A stretch of 64,000 nucleotides of DNA from QHXW01 sp963847515 (GTDB lineage Bacteria; Acidobacteriota; Terriglobia; Bryobacterales; Bryobacteraceae): positions 868,001-932,000 of the forward strand of contig CAWKAA010000007.1 in assembly GCA_963847515.1 (NCBI GenBank), in the 5' to 3' direction. Position numbers and translations under genes: made by a program. Position 1 is the stretch's first letter. Each line of letters starts with the position of its first letter. Shown piece by piece: positions 1 to 12,472 of this stretch. Below the pieces are notes generated by a model. It was not told where the DNA came from. It did not search any database and saw only the letters and a list, made by a program, of their open reading frames with translations.

Positions 1-1456
1 TCAGTACTACATCTACAGTGAAGGCGCCATCGAACTCGACGGCTACCCGTTGCTGAACCCAGAAGGCCGATTCTCGAAAGATCAGATCCGGCGCATCATT
101 GCTTACGGCCGCGAACGTCATGTTGATGTCATCCCGTTCCTCGAACTCTATGGCCATTTGCACGATTTGCTGCGCATCGAGCTTTATTCAGGCCTCGGTG
201 CTTTCCCGCATTCGGTGGAGTTGGACCCAGCCAACCCCAACGTAACGAGTTTGTTGGCAGACTGGGCCGGACAAATTTCGGACCTGTTCCCCAGCCCGTT
301 CGTGCACGTTGGTTTCGATGAGACCTGGCGCATCGAGGATGTCGCCAAAAAGCGGGGTAATACGACGCCCGCTGCCCTCTTTGCCGAACAGCTTACCAAC
401 GTGGCGAAACTGTTTACGCAACACGGGAAGACTGTAATGGCATGGGCGGATGTGATGGTAAAGTATCCGGAAACTATCGATCGCCTGCCGCCCGGACTAA
501 TTCCCGTGGCGTGGGCTTATGAGGCGCAGCCGGATGTGAAGAAATGGCTGGATCCGCTCGTCGCGAAACATCTGCCGCACTTCATACAATCCGGGGTCGC
601 GAACTGGGAGCAAATCGCGCTTAACTTCGACATGACCTTCGCCAATATCGATAACTTCCTGGCGGCAGGACTGCGCTCGGAAGCGCTCGGCATGATCAAC
701 TCCGTTTGGACTGACAGTGCGCAATGTCTATTGCGTCTGACGTGGCCGGCGATGGCTTATGGGGCGGCTGCACCCTGGCAGTCCGCGCCCATGGATCGCA
801 ATGGCTTCTTCGGCCAATACGCCACATTGATTTACCCGAGTGCCAGCGCGGCGGATGTGGCTGCGGCGCTCGAAAACCTCAACAAGTCAGAGATAGCCAT
901 CGAAAGAGTGTGGGGAGAATCCTCGATCCACGAAATGTGGGGCGATCCGTTTAGCGCCGCGAATTTGAAACGAACCGCTGATCATCAGGATGATTTCCGC
1001 GAGGCGCGCCGGATGGCTGAGAGCTCGCAAGCGAATATTTATCGGGCGATGAAGGATGGAGCTGATTTCTCCGCGATCGAGTCTTTGCTCATTGCGGGGC
1101 GCATGCTCGATTTTGCGGGTTATAAATTTCTGAACAGCCTCGAGGTGGCAGCGCGCTGGCGGTCTTTCGGTCCCTATAACAGCGACCGGTACTGGAACGA
1201 GATCGAGTCTGAGGTTGTGTACCAGTCACATGGCCGCTTCTCGGACATGATGGATGAAGCGACGCAAATTGAGGCGGCCTATCGGTCAGCATGGCTCGCA
1301 GAGTATGCGCCGTACCGCCTCGCGGCGGCAGCCGGCCGCTGGAATAACGAATATAGCTACTGGCTCAGACTTCAAAACCGGTTCCGTGGCGCAACCCGGG
1401 GCCTGAAGGAAGGAAGCAGTCTGCCGCCGCTGGAAAGCGTAATCGGTTTGCAATAA
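1..1456 (+). CDS. Glycoside hydrolase family 20-like protein (5' truncated)
   Basis: The reading frame is open from base 2 of the window, so the N-terminus lies upstream; about 484 residues are visible. It resembles the catalytic TIM barrel of beta-N-acetylhexosaminidase-like GH20 enzymes, which remove terminal N-acetylhexosamine by substrate-assisted catalysis. The segment HVGFDETW matches the GH20 H-x-G-x-D-E motif that holds the Asp/Glu catalytic pair, and aromatic-rich strands (VAWAYEAQ, SVWTDSAQ) fit the substrate pocket. The C-terminal part, rich in Trp and Tyr, is probably helical and family-specific. It converges on a GH39-like gene on the other strand, so this edge of the window looks like glycan degradation. 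The signal peptide cannot be judged. The family call is good; the exact substrate is unknown. Confidence 0.75.
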   Translation, partial: QYYIYSEGAIELDGYPLLNPEGRFSKDQIRRIIAYGRERHVDVIPFLELYGHLHDLLRIELYSGLGAFPHSVELDPANPNVTSLLADWAGQISDLFPSPFVHVGFDETWRIEDVAKKRGNTTPAALFAEQLTNVAKLFTQHGKTVMAWADVMVKYPETIDRLPPGLIPVAWAYEAQPDVKKWLDPLVAKHLPHFIQSGVANWEQIALNFDMTFANIDNFLAAGLRSEALGMINSVWTDSAQCLLRLTWPAMAYGAAAPWQSAPMDRNGFFGQYATLIYPSASAADVAAALENLNKSEIAIERVWGESSIHEMWGDPFSAANLKRTADHQDDFREARRMAESSQANIYRAMKDGADFSAIESLLIAGRMLDFAGYKFLNSLEVAARWRSFGPYNSDRYWNEIESEVVYQSHGRFSDMMDEATQIEAAYRSAWLAEYAPYRLAAAAGRWNNEYSYWLRLQNRFRGATRGLKEGSSLPPLESVIGLQ

Positions 1457-1485
1457 GTCTACTGCCCTGCAGGCGCGCGGCTCAT

Positions 1486-2982
1486 TTACGGCGTTGCGGG
1501 TATTTCAATCAATGCGAGCGCATTCACTTGCAAATCGAGATCGAGGTGACTGCCGTCAAGGCGCCGCCGATCGGGCGCTGGAAGCGCGGTGGCAGCATTT
1601 ATTTTGCGAATCTGCTCTTTGGTCAGGTACTGCGGGCTGCCAAGCGCGCGATAGGCGGCAAGAGTGTTGCCGTGATCGTCATCGACGAGCCGGATGTTGA
1701 CGGGTGCGTTGGCCGGGACGTGGTCGAAGGCGAGCCGCACATGGAGGGGCAAGCCGGACTTATCGGGGTCCACGAGGTTCCAGACCGCAACAACGACTGA
1801 TCCATCGGAGCGAAGGGTAACAAGTATGTTCGTCGCGACATTCGCCATGCGGCGATCGCCTAAAAGGTGGAGCAATCCGAAGGCGTAGAAGCTGGGTTTG
1901 TTGATGCCTCCCTGGGCGCGCAATCCGAAGTGACCTTCAAAGGGGCGCGGGATGGGTCCGCCTTCCTCAAATACGTCCGAGAACGTCCAGAATGAGAGCA
2001 GGTCGACCATGCCGTCGCATTCGCGCACCGTATTGGCAACGGCCGGCCCGACGTATGTTGTATCGCGAGCCTCTTTCATGCCCGGCACGTTCCATTCGGT
2101 CCAGAACAATGGCAGTCCAGGCATGGCGGACCCTTGAATTTCCTTTCGCACTTTGGCGGCGGCACGGCAGACGCGATCGTCTATGGGGATGTCTTCGTTC
2201 GTACCGAATAGATCTTCCACGGTGTCGTCAGCGTAGCCGTGAGTGGAGACGAAATCGACGGGTACATGATTCGCGGCGGCATACTGAAGGAAACTGGTGA
2301 TCCATGCGGCGGCAGCCGTGGCCGGGCCGCCCACTCGAAGGCGCGCGCTGACGGCCTTCAGCGCGCGAGCCGTGTGTTCATAGAGAGCAAAGTAGCTTTT
2401 GTCGCGCGGAATGCCGTTCCAGAAGTCGATATTGGGCTCGTTCCAGACTTCGAAGTACCACTTCGAGACTTCCTCTATGCCGTAGCGTGCGATTAGGTGG
2501 CAGGCAAATTCGGAGATAAGCGCATCCCATCGCTCGAGACTTTTCGGGGGTGAAACGTTCGGTTTGTACCAGAAGGGATGGAGCGCGTCAGGGTTGAAAG
2601 CAAGCTTACGCGGCATGAAGCTCATTTCGACCAGCGGCCGCACGCCGCGTTCCAGAAGGCCGTCGTATATTTCGTCGACGTACGAGAAGTTATAGACCGG
2701 ATTGCCGCGATCGTCTTCGTTGTAAACGCCCACTTCATCGTGAAAGATGGCGTGGAAGCGGACGTAGTGGAAATCAGTGGCCTGCTTCACGGCCACCAGG
2801 TCATTGCGGTAGCTCTCGCGAAGGGCCAGGATTGCGCGGCCCGATCCAAAAGCCTTTTCCCAGAAGTGAGGAAAGGGCGAGGCGGAGGCGTGGGCGTCGA
2901 TGGTGATCTGCTGCTGAGCCCAGCATGCGCCTACCCGGACGGCAAGGCAGCATAAGGTGATCAAGACATAACGTAGCTGCAT
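1486..2982 (-). CDS. GH39-like glycosidase (beta-xylosidase type), secreted
   Basis: A 498-residue protein with a Sec signal peptide (hydrophobic stretch LRYVLITLCCLAVRVGACWAQ, residues 3-23). The motif FEVWNEPNIDFW near residue 175 is the GH39 acid/base region (Asn-Glu-Pro), and LFWTEWNV near residue 290 fits the nucleophile glutamate at the end of a barrel strand. The N-terminal FHYVRFHAIFHDEVGVY segment is typical of GH39 barrels. Length matches beta-xylosidases of this family, including a short C-terminal beta-sandwich. Related activities (alpha-iduronidase, other exo-glycosidases) cannot be excluded. It is transcribed convergently with the GH20-like gene; the 29-bp gap leaves little room for separate terminators. 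Confidence 0.85.
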   Translation of the reverse strand: MQLRYVLITLCCLAVRVGACWAQQQITIDAHASASPFPHFWEKAFGSGRAILALRESYRNDLVAVKQATDFHYVRFHAIFHDEVGVYNEDDRGNPVYNFSYVDEIYDGLLERGVRPLVEMSFMPRKLAFNPDALHPFWYKPNVSPPKSLERWDALISEFACHLIARYGIEEVSKWYFEVWNEPNIDFWNGIPRDKSYFALYEHTARALKAVSARLRVGGPATAAAAWITSFLQYAAANHVPVDFVSTHGYADDTVEDLFGTNEDIPIDDRVCRAAAKVRKEIQGSAMPGLPLFWTEWNVPGMKEARDTTYVGPAVANTVRECDGMVDLLSFWTFSDVFEEGGPIPRPFEGHFGLRAQGGINKPSFYAFGLLHLLGDRRMANVATNILVTLRSDGSVVVAVWNLVDPDKSGLPLHVRLAFDHVPANAPVNIRLVDDDHGNTLAAYRALGSPQYLTKEQIRKINAATALPAPDRRRLDGSHLDLDLQVNALALIEIPATP

Positions 2983-3269
2983 GAGTCCAGTATCACTCGA
3001 CGACTCGAGGGCGCCAAAGATGCGTTGACAGCCCGCGCCGCCTAAAATATGATATTCGCAACTTCGGATATCGCAAGTGTCTGGGAAACTCGCATGTCAC
3101 ATACCCCCTGCCACCTTCCGTCGAGCTTGCCGAGCCGCGACCAAAGGGAGCGGTTTCCCCAGGGCGCGATCTTGTTCAATCTGAATGAGGGCAAATTCCT
3201 TCTAGCCGGGAGCAAAACGGAGGCCAGCTTAGAGGCCGATGTTGCCCCGAGCTGCTAAGCGCGATCAAT

Positions 3270-5081
3270 ATGCGAATTAAGTTATTGGCAGTCTGTGCAG
3301 TTCTGATATCGCCGGTTTGTGGGTCTCAGGCACTGTCTTATTCCTGGCCGGAACCGAAATTTAAGGTTCGGCGCGAGGAAAGCGTGAAGATTCCGATGCG
3401 GGACGGCGTGCGGCTGTCGACCGATCTATACTTTCCGATTGGCGAAGACGACAAGCTGCCGGTAATTCTGATTCGAACGCCCTACAATAAGGCGCCCTAC
3501 AGCGATCAGAAGAGCGTCGCGTACCAATTTGCCGGTCAGGGATATGTCGTGGCGGTTCAGGATACGCGCGGGCGGTACACGTCGGAGGGAGAATACACTG
3601 CTTTCGCCGGCGACGTCACGGACGGCTACGACACTACGGACTGGTTATCGAAGCAATCGTGGTCGACCGGGAACATTGGGACGTATGGTTGCTCCTATGT
3701 GGGCGACGTGCAGATCCTCCAGTCGCAGCTGCGCCACCCGAATCTGAAGGCCATGATCCCTCAGGCGGCTGGTAGCTCGATCGGCGCGGCGGGCAGCCGC
3801 TATTACTATTTCGGCGCCCGAAAAGCAGGCAACATGGACTTCGCAAGCGGGCTCGGCTGGTTCTCGAACCAAGGCAATAAAGACCGCGGCACGCCCGCTC
3901 CGCAAATCCCGGATAGCAAGCTGCGCCAAGTTTGGGGCACGCTGCCGCTCGTGGGCATGGTAGCCCGCGCCGGCGGTGCGCCGAGCGATTGGGACGATAT
4001 GGTTTCCCGCGAACTCACCGACCCCTGGTGGGACCAGTTCGGTTATCTGAAAGGCAACGAAAAGTTCGATGTGCCCGCTTTGCATGTCGGGTCGTGGTAC
4101 GACTTCGGAGTAGCCGAAGTGCTGCTGGAATTCAACCTGCTGCGTACCAATGCGGTGAGCGCGCGGGCGAGAGACAACCAGTTTGCTGTGATCTCGCCGA
4201 CCAACCACTGCCAGTCGGAGACGGGCACGAAAGAACACACCGTGGTCGGGGGCCGTGATGTTGGCGATGCCCGGTTCGAGTATTACGCTCTCTATCTGAA
4301 GTGGTTCGATCATTGGCTCAAGGGCATCGACAACGCCGTCGAGAAAATGCCGAAAGTGCAGATCTACGTCATGGGCCGGAATGCCTGGCGAGGCGAGCAG
4401 GAATGGCCGCTGGCGCGAACGCAGTACACGCGATATTACCTGCACAGTGACGGCCGCGCGAACAGCCGGTCCGGCACGGGCACGCTGAGCGTCAAGACGC
4501 CGGAGCAGGAACCAGCGGACCGGTACACCTACGATCCCGGCGACCCCGTGCCTTCGCGCGGAGGACCCATCTGTTGCACCGGCGACCCACATGCCGATGG
4601 CAGCTACGACCAGTCGGAGGTCGAAAACCGGCGGGACGTTCTGGTGTACACCACACCGGCCCTGAAACTGGGAGTCGAGTTGACAGGTCCGTTGAAAGCG
4701 GTGCTGTACGTCTCGTCATCAGCGAAAGACACGGACTTCACCGCAAAGCTGGTGGACGTTTATCCGGACGGCGCCGCCTACAATGTGCAAGAGGGCATTC
4801 TGCGGGCCCGGTTTCGCGAGGGCTTCACCAGGAAAGTGTGGATGAAATCAGGCGAGGTGTATGAGGTTCCTATCGACCTCGAAGCGACAAGCAATTATTT
4901 CGGCCCTGGACACCGCATCCGGCTGGAAGTTTCCAGCAGCAACTTTCCCCGGTTCGATCGCAACCTGAACACCGGCGGCAACAATTACGATGAAACCCGT
5001 TGGGTGAAGGCGGATAACGCCATCTACCACGCCGGGAAATACGCGTCATACGTTCTGCTGCCGGCGATTCCGGAGAAGTGA
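3270..5081 (+). CDS. CocE/NonD family hydrolase (X-Pro dipeptidyl-peptidase-like)
   Basis: A 603-residue secreted serine hydrolase. The N-terminus MRIKLLAVCAVLISPVCG is a signal peptide, which supports this ATG. The alpha/beta-hydrolase domain contains the nucleophile elbow G-C-S-Y-V-G near residue 143 (family pattern GxSYxG), an oxyanion-type DTRGRYTSEGE segment, the acid-residue region LHVGSWYDFGV and the histidine region SPTNHC. The C-terminal third is the jelly-roll domain of the X-Pro dipeptidyl-peptidase C-terminal family (LEVSSSNFPRFDRN is characteristic). Members hydrolyse esters or amides such as cocaine, cephalosporin esters or peptides; the native substrate is not predictable. The upstream 287 bases hold no convincing gene, and the ribosome-binding site is weak. 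Confidence 0.9.
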   Translation: MRIKLLAVCAVLISPVCGSQALSYSWPEPKFKVRREESVKIPMRDGVRLSTDLYFPIGEDDKLPVILIRTPYNKAPYSDQKSVAYQFAGQGYVVAVQDTRGRYTSEGEYTAFAGDVTDGYDTTDWLSKQSWSTGNIGTYGCSYVGDVQILQSQLRHPNLKAMIPQAAGSSIGAAGSRYYYFGARKAGNMDFASGLGWFSNQGNKDRGTPAPQIPDSKLRQVWGTLPLVGMVARAGGAPSDWDDMVSRELTDPWWDQFGYLKGNEKFDVPALHVGSWYDFGVAEVLLEFNLLRTNAVSARARDNQFAVISPTNHCQSETGTKEHTVVGGRDVGDARFEYYALYLKWFDHWLKGIDNAVEKMPKVQIYVMGRNAWRGEQEWPLARTQYTRYYLHSDGRANSRSGTGTLSVKTPEQEPADRYTYDPGDPVPSRGGPICCTGDPHADGSYDQSEVENRRDVLVYTTPALKLGVELTGPLKAVLYVSSSAKDTDFTAKLVDVYPDGAAYNVQEGILRARFREGFTRKVWMKSGEVYEVPIDLEATSNYFGPGHRIRLEVSSSNFPRFDRNLNTGGNNYDETRWVKADNAIYHAGKYASYVLLPAIPEK

Positions 5082-5094
5082 GATGCTGCCGCAA

Positions 5095-6555
5095 TTACGC
5101 GAAAATTTCTTTCACGATCCGAGCTTCGTAAACTGACGTCAGTTTTTCTTTAAGACCGTTTTGGTCGATGGTGAGGCGTTGATAATCGAGGCCGAGCAGG
5201 TGCAGGACGGTCGCCTGCCAGTCAGTCACACTCACAGGGTTCTCAACCGCTTTGTAGCCAAGTTCGTCGGTGTTGCCGTAAGACATACCCGGCTTGAGGC
5301 CTGCGCCGGCCATCCAGATGCTGAACCCGCGGGGATTGTGGTCGCGGCCGTCTGAAGCGCCACCCAGCTGTGAAATCGGCAGGCGGCCGAACTCAGCGCC
5401 CCAGATCACGAGCGTGTCTTTCAACAGCCCGCACTGCTTCAGGTCCGCCAGGAGCCCGGCCACCGGCTTATCGGTGCGCAGGGAACAGGCCCGCATACCG
5501 CTCTCCAGATTCGTGTGGTGGTCCCAGAGATTGCCGTTGACGTAGATCTGGATGTAGCGCACGCCGCGCTCCGCCAGGCGGCGCGCCATCAGGCAGCGCT
5601 TTCCGTAAGAATCCGTGGCATCGTCGCCAATACCGTACATTTCGCGGGTAGCATCGGTTTCTTTGGAAATGTCCAGCGCGTCGCTAGCTTCCAATTGCAT
5701 GCGCGCCGCCAGTTCGTAACTGGCAATGCGCGCGTCCAGCTGCGCCTCGCCGGGATGGTTGTGCTTGTGAATCTGATCGAGACGCCCGAGCAGATCGCGC
5801 GTGAGCCGAACCACCTCGGAGGGCTTCTCGGTTTCGGGCTTTAGATTCAGAATTGGAGAACCGTTGGTGCGTAGCCGCGTGCCCTGGTAAATGGGAGGCA
5901 GGAAACCCGACTGCCAGCTCTGCACGCCGTTGATCGGCAATCCGAGCGGATCATCTAGCACGACATAAGCCGGCAAGCTCTGGTTTTCTGTGCCCAGGCC
6001 GTAAAGGACCCATGCGCCGATGGCCGGTCTTCCCTGCATGATTCGCCCTGTATGCGCCATGAAAAGCGCCGGTTCATGCTCCGGATGGATCGTATTCATC
6101 GACCGGATCATGGTGATGTTGTCGACCTGTTTGGCAAAATGCGGCATCAACTCGGAGACCCACATACCGGACTGCCCGTATTGCTGGAACTTGAATGGGC
6201 TGCGCATAAGGCCGCCGGCTGCCTTCGGGGACGACACGTCGTTGGCGATCTTCTCGAAGTACGGCTCGCCATGATGCTTATCGAGCATCGGCTTGGGATC
6301 GAAAAGATCCACATGGCTGGGGCCGCCATTCATGAATAGCTGGATGACTGATTTCGCTCTCGGCGGAAAATGGGGAGCACGGGGCTTGAGATCGAAGACG
6401 GTCCGCTGGTCGTCGGCACTTTCAACGGTAGCTCCCTGCAGATCTCGTCCCAGGAGCGAAACGAGCGCGGCGCCCTGCAAACCATCGACGGCACGCTCGA
6501 AGAAGGACCGCCGTGTCACTGTCTTCCGTACGGGATGGAATCTGTCTACTGGCAC
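5095..6555 (-). CDS. DUF1501 domain-containing protein
   Basis: A 486-residue protein of the DUF1501 family, a sulfatase/alkaline-phosphatase-like fold common in Planctomycetes and Acidobacteria. The N-terminus has a twin-arginine-like segment TRRSFFERAVDGLQG followed by a hydrophobic run, suggesting Tat export. Family hallmarks are MNGGPSHVDLFDPKP, GGLMRSPFKF, HTGRIMQGRPAIGAWVLYG and WGAEFGRLP. It starts 9 bases after the stop of the large cytochrome/DUF1549/DUF1553 gene, so the two form one operon, as they do in many genomes. The function is not established experimentally; co-occurrence with the PSD1 protein suggests a shared periplasmic degradation or redox task. Confidence 0.93.
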   Translation of the reverse strand: MPVDRFHPVRKTVTRRSFFERAVDGLQGAALVSLLGRDLQGATVESADDQRTVFDLKPRAPHFPPRAKSVIQLFMNGGPSHVDLFDPKPMLDKHHGEPYFEKIANDVSSPKAAGGLMRSPFKFQQYGQSGMWVSELMPHFAKQVDNITMIRSMNTIHPEHEPALFMAHTGRIMQGRPAIGAWVLYGLGTENQSLPAYVVLDDPLGLPINGVQSWQSGFLPPIYQGTRLRTNGSPILNLKPETEKPSEVVRLTRDLLGRLDQIHKHNHPGEAQLDARIASYELAARMQLEASDALDISKETDATREMYGIGDDATDSYGKRCLMARRLAERGVRYIQIYVNGNLWDHHTNLESGMRACSLRTDKPVAGLLADLKQCGLLKDTLVIWGAEFGRLPISQLGGASDGRDHNPRGFSIWMAGAGLKPGMSYGNTDELGYKAVENPVSVTDWQATVLHLLGLDYQRLTIDQNGLKEKLTSVYEARIVKEIFA

Positions 6556-6564
6556 ACGGCTCTC

Positions 6565-9597
<3,033 letters not shown>

Positions 9598-9791
9598 GCG
9601 AAACCCTCCGGAGTGGCCCAAACTGGAAAAAAAGCGCCAACAGCGCGCGGTTTTTCGTGGTTTATGATAGCAGGTCTGCAAAGCGCGTGAAGCGCGTTTC
9701 AGCTAATGGAAAAAGCCTTTCGGCGAGAATAGACCGCACGGCCGATGCCGGCTCTCGTTCAGCGCCAAGACATGGCGGAGGGGAATTGTCG

Positions 9792-11858
9792 CTAATCCAC
9801 AGTGCGGGAAACCCGAATCCCGAGCCTCTGCATATGCGCCTGAAGCGTCGAGCGCTTCATACCCAACAGAGCAGCGGCTCCCCTGGCGCCGGCGACGACC
9901 CAGTGGGCTTGCTTGAGAGCGGCCAAAATCTGCTTTCGCTCGGCGTCTTCGAGTACGCCGCGCATCTTCCCGGCATCCTCGGACGCGCTGCCGCCGTTCG
10001 AGGACTCCGCCGAGTGAACGCGCGTCCTCAAGTCGTCCAGCGGCACCTTCAGTACCGGCCCAGTGGAAACGATCACGGCCCGCTCGATCACGTTTTGCAA
10101 TTCCCGGATATTGCCGGGCCACTCATAGCGGACCAGCGTATTCATTGTTTCCGAGGGGATCGTTTCGATGCTCCGGTTCATGCGGCGGCTGAACTGCTGG
10201 ACGAAGTGGCGGACGAGCAAAGGAATGTCTTCCCGCCGTTCGCGCAATGCGGGCACGCGGACGGGGAAAACGTTCAACCGGTAGTAAAGATCGGTGCGAA
10301 ACTTCTGCTCCTCCACCATCGCCTCCAGATCGCGATTCGTCGCCGCGATCAAGCGCGCATCGGTGCGGAGCGTTCGTGTGCTGCCCAGGCGCTCGAATTC
10401 GCGCTCCTGTAAGACCCGCAGCAGTTTCGGTTGCAGCTCCAGGGGGATTTCGCCGATCTCGTCGAGAAATACCGTGCCGCGATTCGCCAACTCGAACCTG
10501 CCAACACGTTGCGCGATCGCGCCGGTAAATGCGCCCTTTTCGTGGCCGAACAATTCGCTTTCGAGCAGTCCGGTCGGAATCGCCGCGCAGTTCAGTTTGA
10601 CAAAAGCATTCGACTGGCGCGAGCTCAGGTTGTGGATGGCCCGCGCGATGAGTTCTTTGCCCGTGCCTGTCTCGCCGTAGATGAGCACGGTGGAATCGGT
10701 GGGTGCGACGGTTTCGAGTTCCGCAAGCACACGCCTTAGAGCATCGCTGTTGCCGACGATTTCTTCGAATTTCAGCTCGGTTCGAATTTCGTCCTGTAGA
10801 TAGATTACCTCCTGAGACAGCTTATCTTTGAGGCTGGCAATCTCTCCGTAAGCGATCGCATTCTCAACAGCTAGCGCGATCTGATTCGCAACCTGAGCCA
10901 GGAACGCTGCGTCGCCCTCGGCAAAAGCATTCTCTTTAGAACTGGACAGGCAGAGAACTCCAAGGACGCGCTCCCGGCTGATGAGAGGCAAATGGTACAA
11001 CGATTTGAGACCTTCAGCAGCAGGCAGAGGTTCCGCCGCGCTGTCCACCACTGCGACGCCGACGGGTTGGCCGGTTTGGAATGCTTTGGACAACGTCTCC
11101 GACGCCTCGGACGCAATAATCTCCCCTTCGTGAACAATGTTCTTGCCGCCTGGATGATCGAAAGCGTAAAGGCGCAACTGGCCGGCTTCCGGATCGGAAA
11201 GCGCCACACCGACGCCGTCGCATTGCATCACGCGACGGATGCTGGCAGAAGCCTCCCGAAGCAACTCCCGTAAGTCCAGCTTTGAGACAACGCGGTTGGT
11301 CAGATCAAGAAGAAGTTTCAATCGCTGGAAGTTGAGGGCGTGGTCCATCGCCAGGGCAATTTGACCGGCGACGAACGATAGAAACCGGACTTCCTCCGGA
11401 GAGTAAGCGTCAGCGATCTGAGTCGCGAAAACAAGGCTGCCAAATCGAGAATGAGCGGTGCTCAACGGAAGCGCACATAGGGAACGGAGTCCGAGTCTCT
11501 TGAGCGCTTCGATGGTCGCAGGGAACCGCGTCTCCTCATCGGCGGCCTGTATCACCACGGGTTGCTGAGTCCGATCCACCCACCATGCTACGGTTTCTTC
11601 CTTGGGAATAGCTGAGCACCGTTTTTCAGGATCGTACACTTCGGAGAAATACCAGTTGACCTTTTTGCCGGCATGGTCGCATTGAGACATCACATCGAAT
11701 GGGACAACCTGGCGTAGTTCATCCGCGAGGAACTGGAATAAGTCTTTCTGGTCCCCCTGAGATCGAATCGCTTCAGCCAGACGGATCAGCGATTCGTACC
11801 GGGGCGCAAGCGGCGCCGCTGAACGCGCTCCCTCCAGCCTCTCTGTCGCTACAAACAT
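9792..11858 (-). CDS. Sigma-54-dependent transcriptional activator with two GAF domains
   Basis: 688 residues. Two GAF sensor domains (about residues 30-180 and 200-340) are followed by a coiled linker, the AAA+ sigma-54 interaction domain (Walker A GETGTGKE, GAFTGA loop that contacts sigma-54, Walker B VFLDEIGE, arginine-finger region) and a C-terminal Fis-type helix-turn-helix (LLGMKRSTLQAHMQRLGI). It is of the FhlA/NorR type, with a GAF region instead of a receiver domain, so it should respond to a small ligand or redox cue. It is divergent from the STAS/RND cluster that begins at 12127. A close paralogue lies at 29257-31372 with nearly the same AAA+ and recognition helix, so the two may share DNA sites. 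The physiological signal is unknown. Confidence 0.95.
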   Translation of the reverse strand: MFVATERLEGARSAAPLAPRYESLIRLAEAIRSQGDQKDLFQFLADELRQVVPFDVMSQCDHAGKKVNWYFSEVYDPEKRCSAIPKEETVAWWVDRTQQPVVIQAADEETRFPATIEALKRLGLRSLCALPLSTAHSRFGSLVFATQIADAYSPEEVRFLSFVAGQIALAMDHALNFQRLKLLLDLTNRVVSKLDLRELLREASASIRRVMQCDGVGVALSDPEAGQLRLYAFDHPGGKNIVHEGEIIASEASETLSKAFQTGQPVGVAVVDSAAEPLPAAEGLKSLYHLPLISRERVLGVLCLSSSKENAFAEGDAAFLAQVANQIALAVENAIAYGEIASLKDKLSQEVIYLQDEIRTELKFEEIVGNSDALRRVLAELETVAPTDSTVLIYGETGTGKELIARAIHNLSSRQSNAFVKLNCAAIPTGLLESELFGHEKGAFTGAIAQRVGRFELANRGTVFLDEIGEIPLELQPKLLRVLQEREFERLGSTRTLRTDARLIAATNRDLEAMVEEQKFRTDLYYRLNVFPVRVPALRERREDIPLLVRHFVQQFSRRMNRSIETIPSETMNTLVRYEWPGNIRELQNVIERAVIVSTGPVLKVPLDDLRTRVHSAESSNGGSASEDAGKMRGVLEDAERKQILAALKQAHWVVAGARGAAALLGMKRSTLQAHMQRLGIRVSRTVD

Positions 11859-12126
11859 AGTGACGGTATAAGCAATTATCGCACCGACTTATAAGATTAG
11901 ATCAAGAGGCCGCCGGTCCGGATTCGCTGGACTTTTGCGGCATCGGCATCCACAGAGTCAGCCCCATACTGCCCGATTGCTGGCATTGTGCTCGGAACCA
12001 GGTACCGGTAGGCGGATTCCGAGGGGCCACCTGAGCATTAAGCCCGTTGGCGCTCAATCGATTAAAGGGTTGCGAGACTTCAGGCCTCGTACGTGCCTTT
12101 CACCGGGCTGATATCGGAAAACTGAA

Positions 12127-12417
12127 ATGTTGAGAATCACGGTTCAGGAGGACGGCACGCTATGGCGCTTGAAGCTCTCAGGCAGACTTGCGGGAGCGTG
12201 GGTTGCCGAAACCGAAAACACGTGGCGTTCCGCACCCGTCTCCGGCAGACCTGTCGAAGTCGACATCAGGGAGGTTACGGGGATCGATGAAGCAGGACGG
12301 TGGCTGCTCCAGGCGATGAATCAGGCAGGAGCGCGCTTTATCGCAAAGGGAGTGGCGATGGAGGCGCTCATCGAGGAAATTTCGGGGACGCTGGGCCGGG
12401 GCAGACGGCGGACATGA
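12127..12417 (+). CDS. Small STAS-domain protein lacking the phospho-acceptor serine
   Basis: A 96-residue stand-alone STAS-like protein. The pattern of strands and helices (WRLKLSGRLAGAW, VEVDIREVTGIDEAGRWLL, AGARFIAKG) matches anti-sigma-factor antagonists. At the loop where SpoIIAA-type proteins have Asp-Ser-Ser-Gly, this protein reads Ile-Asp-Glu-Ala-Gly, so the phosphorylatable serine is missing. Two paralogues in the window (22222-22680 and 25659-25946) show the same replacement. It lies 55 bases before the RND adaptor and could be co-transcribed with it. The function is inferred: a protein-protein switch that is not controlled by serine phosphorylation, or a divergent STAS binder of another ligand. 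Confidence 0.7.
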   Translation: MLRITVQEDGTLWRLKLSGRLAGAWVAETENTWRSAPVSGRPVEVDIREVTGIDEAGRWLLQAMNQAGARFIAKGVAMEALIEEISGTLGRGRRRT

Positions 12418-12472
12418 AGATCGTCGCTACAGTCGCTCTGGCGCCGTATCTACGCAAAAAACAGGAGACGAA

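Noticed and set aside
3049..3258. 69-codon plus-strand frame before the CocE gene
   Set aside because: No ribosome-binding site, domain or signal peptide; composition typical of leader sequence.
3645..4592. Long minus-strand frame of 315 codons
   Set aside because: Lies fully antisense to the intact CocE gene and has no motif; it is a GC-codon shadow.
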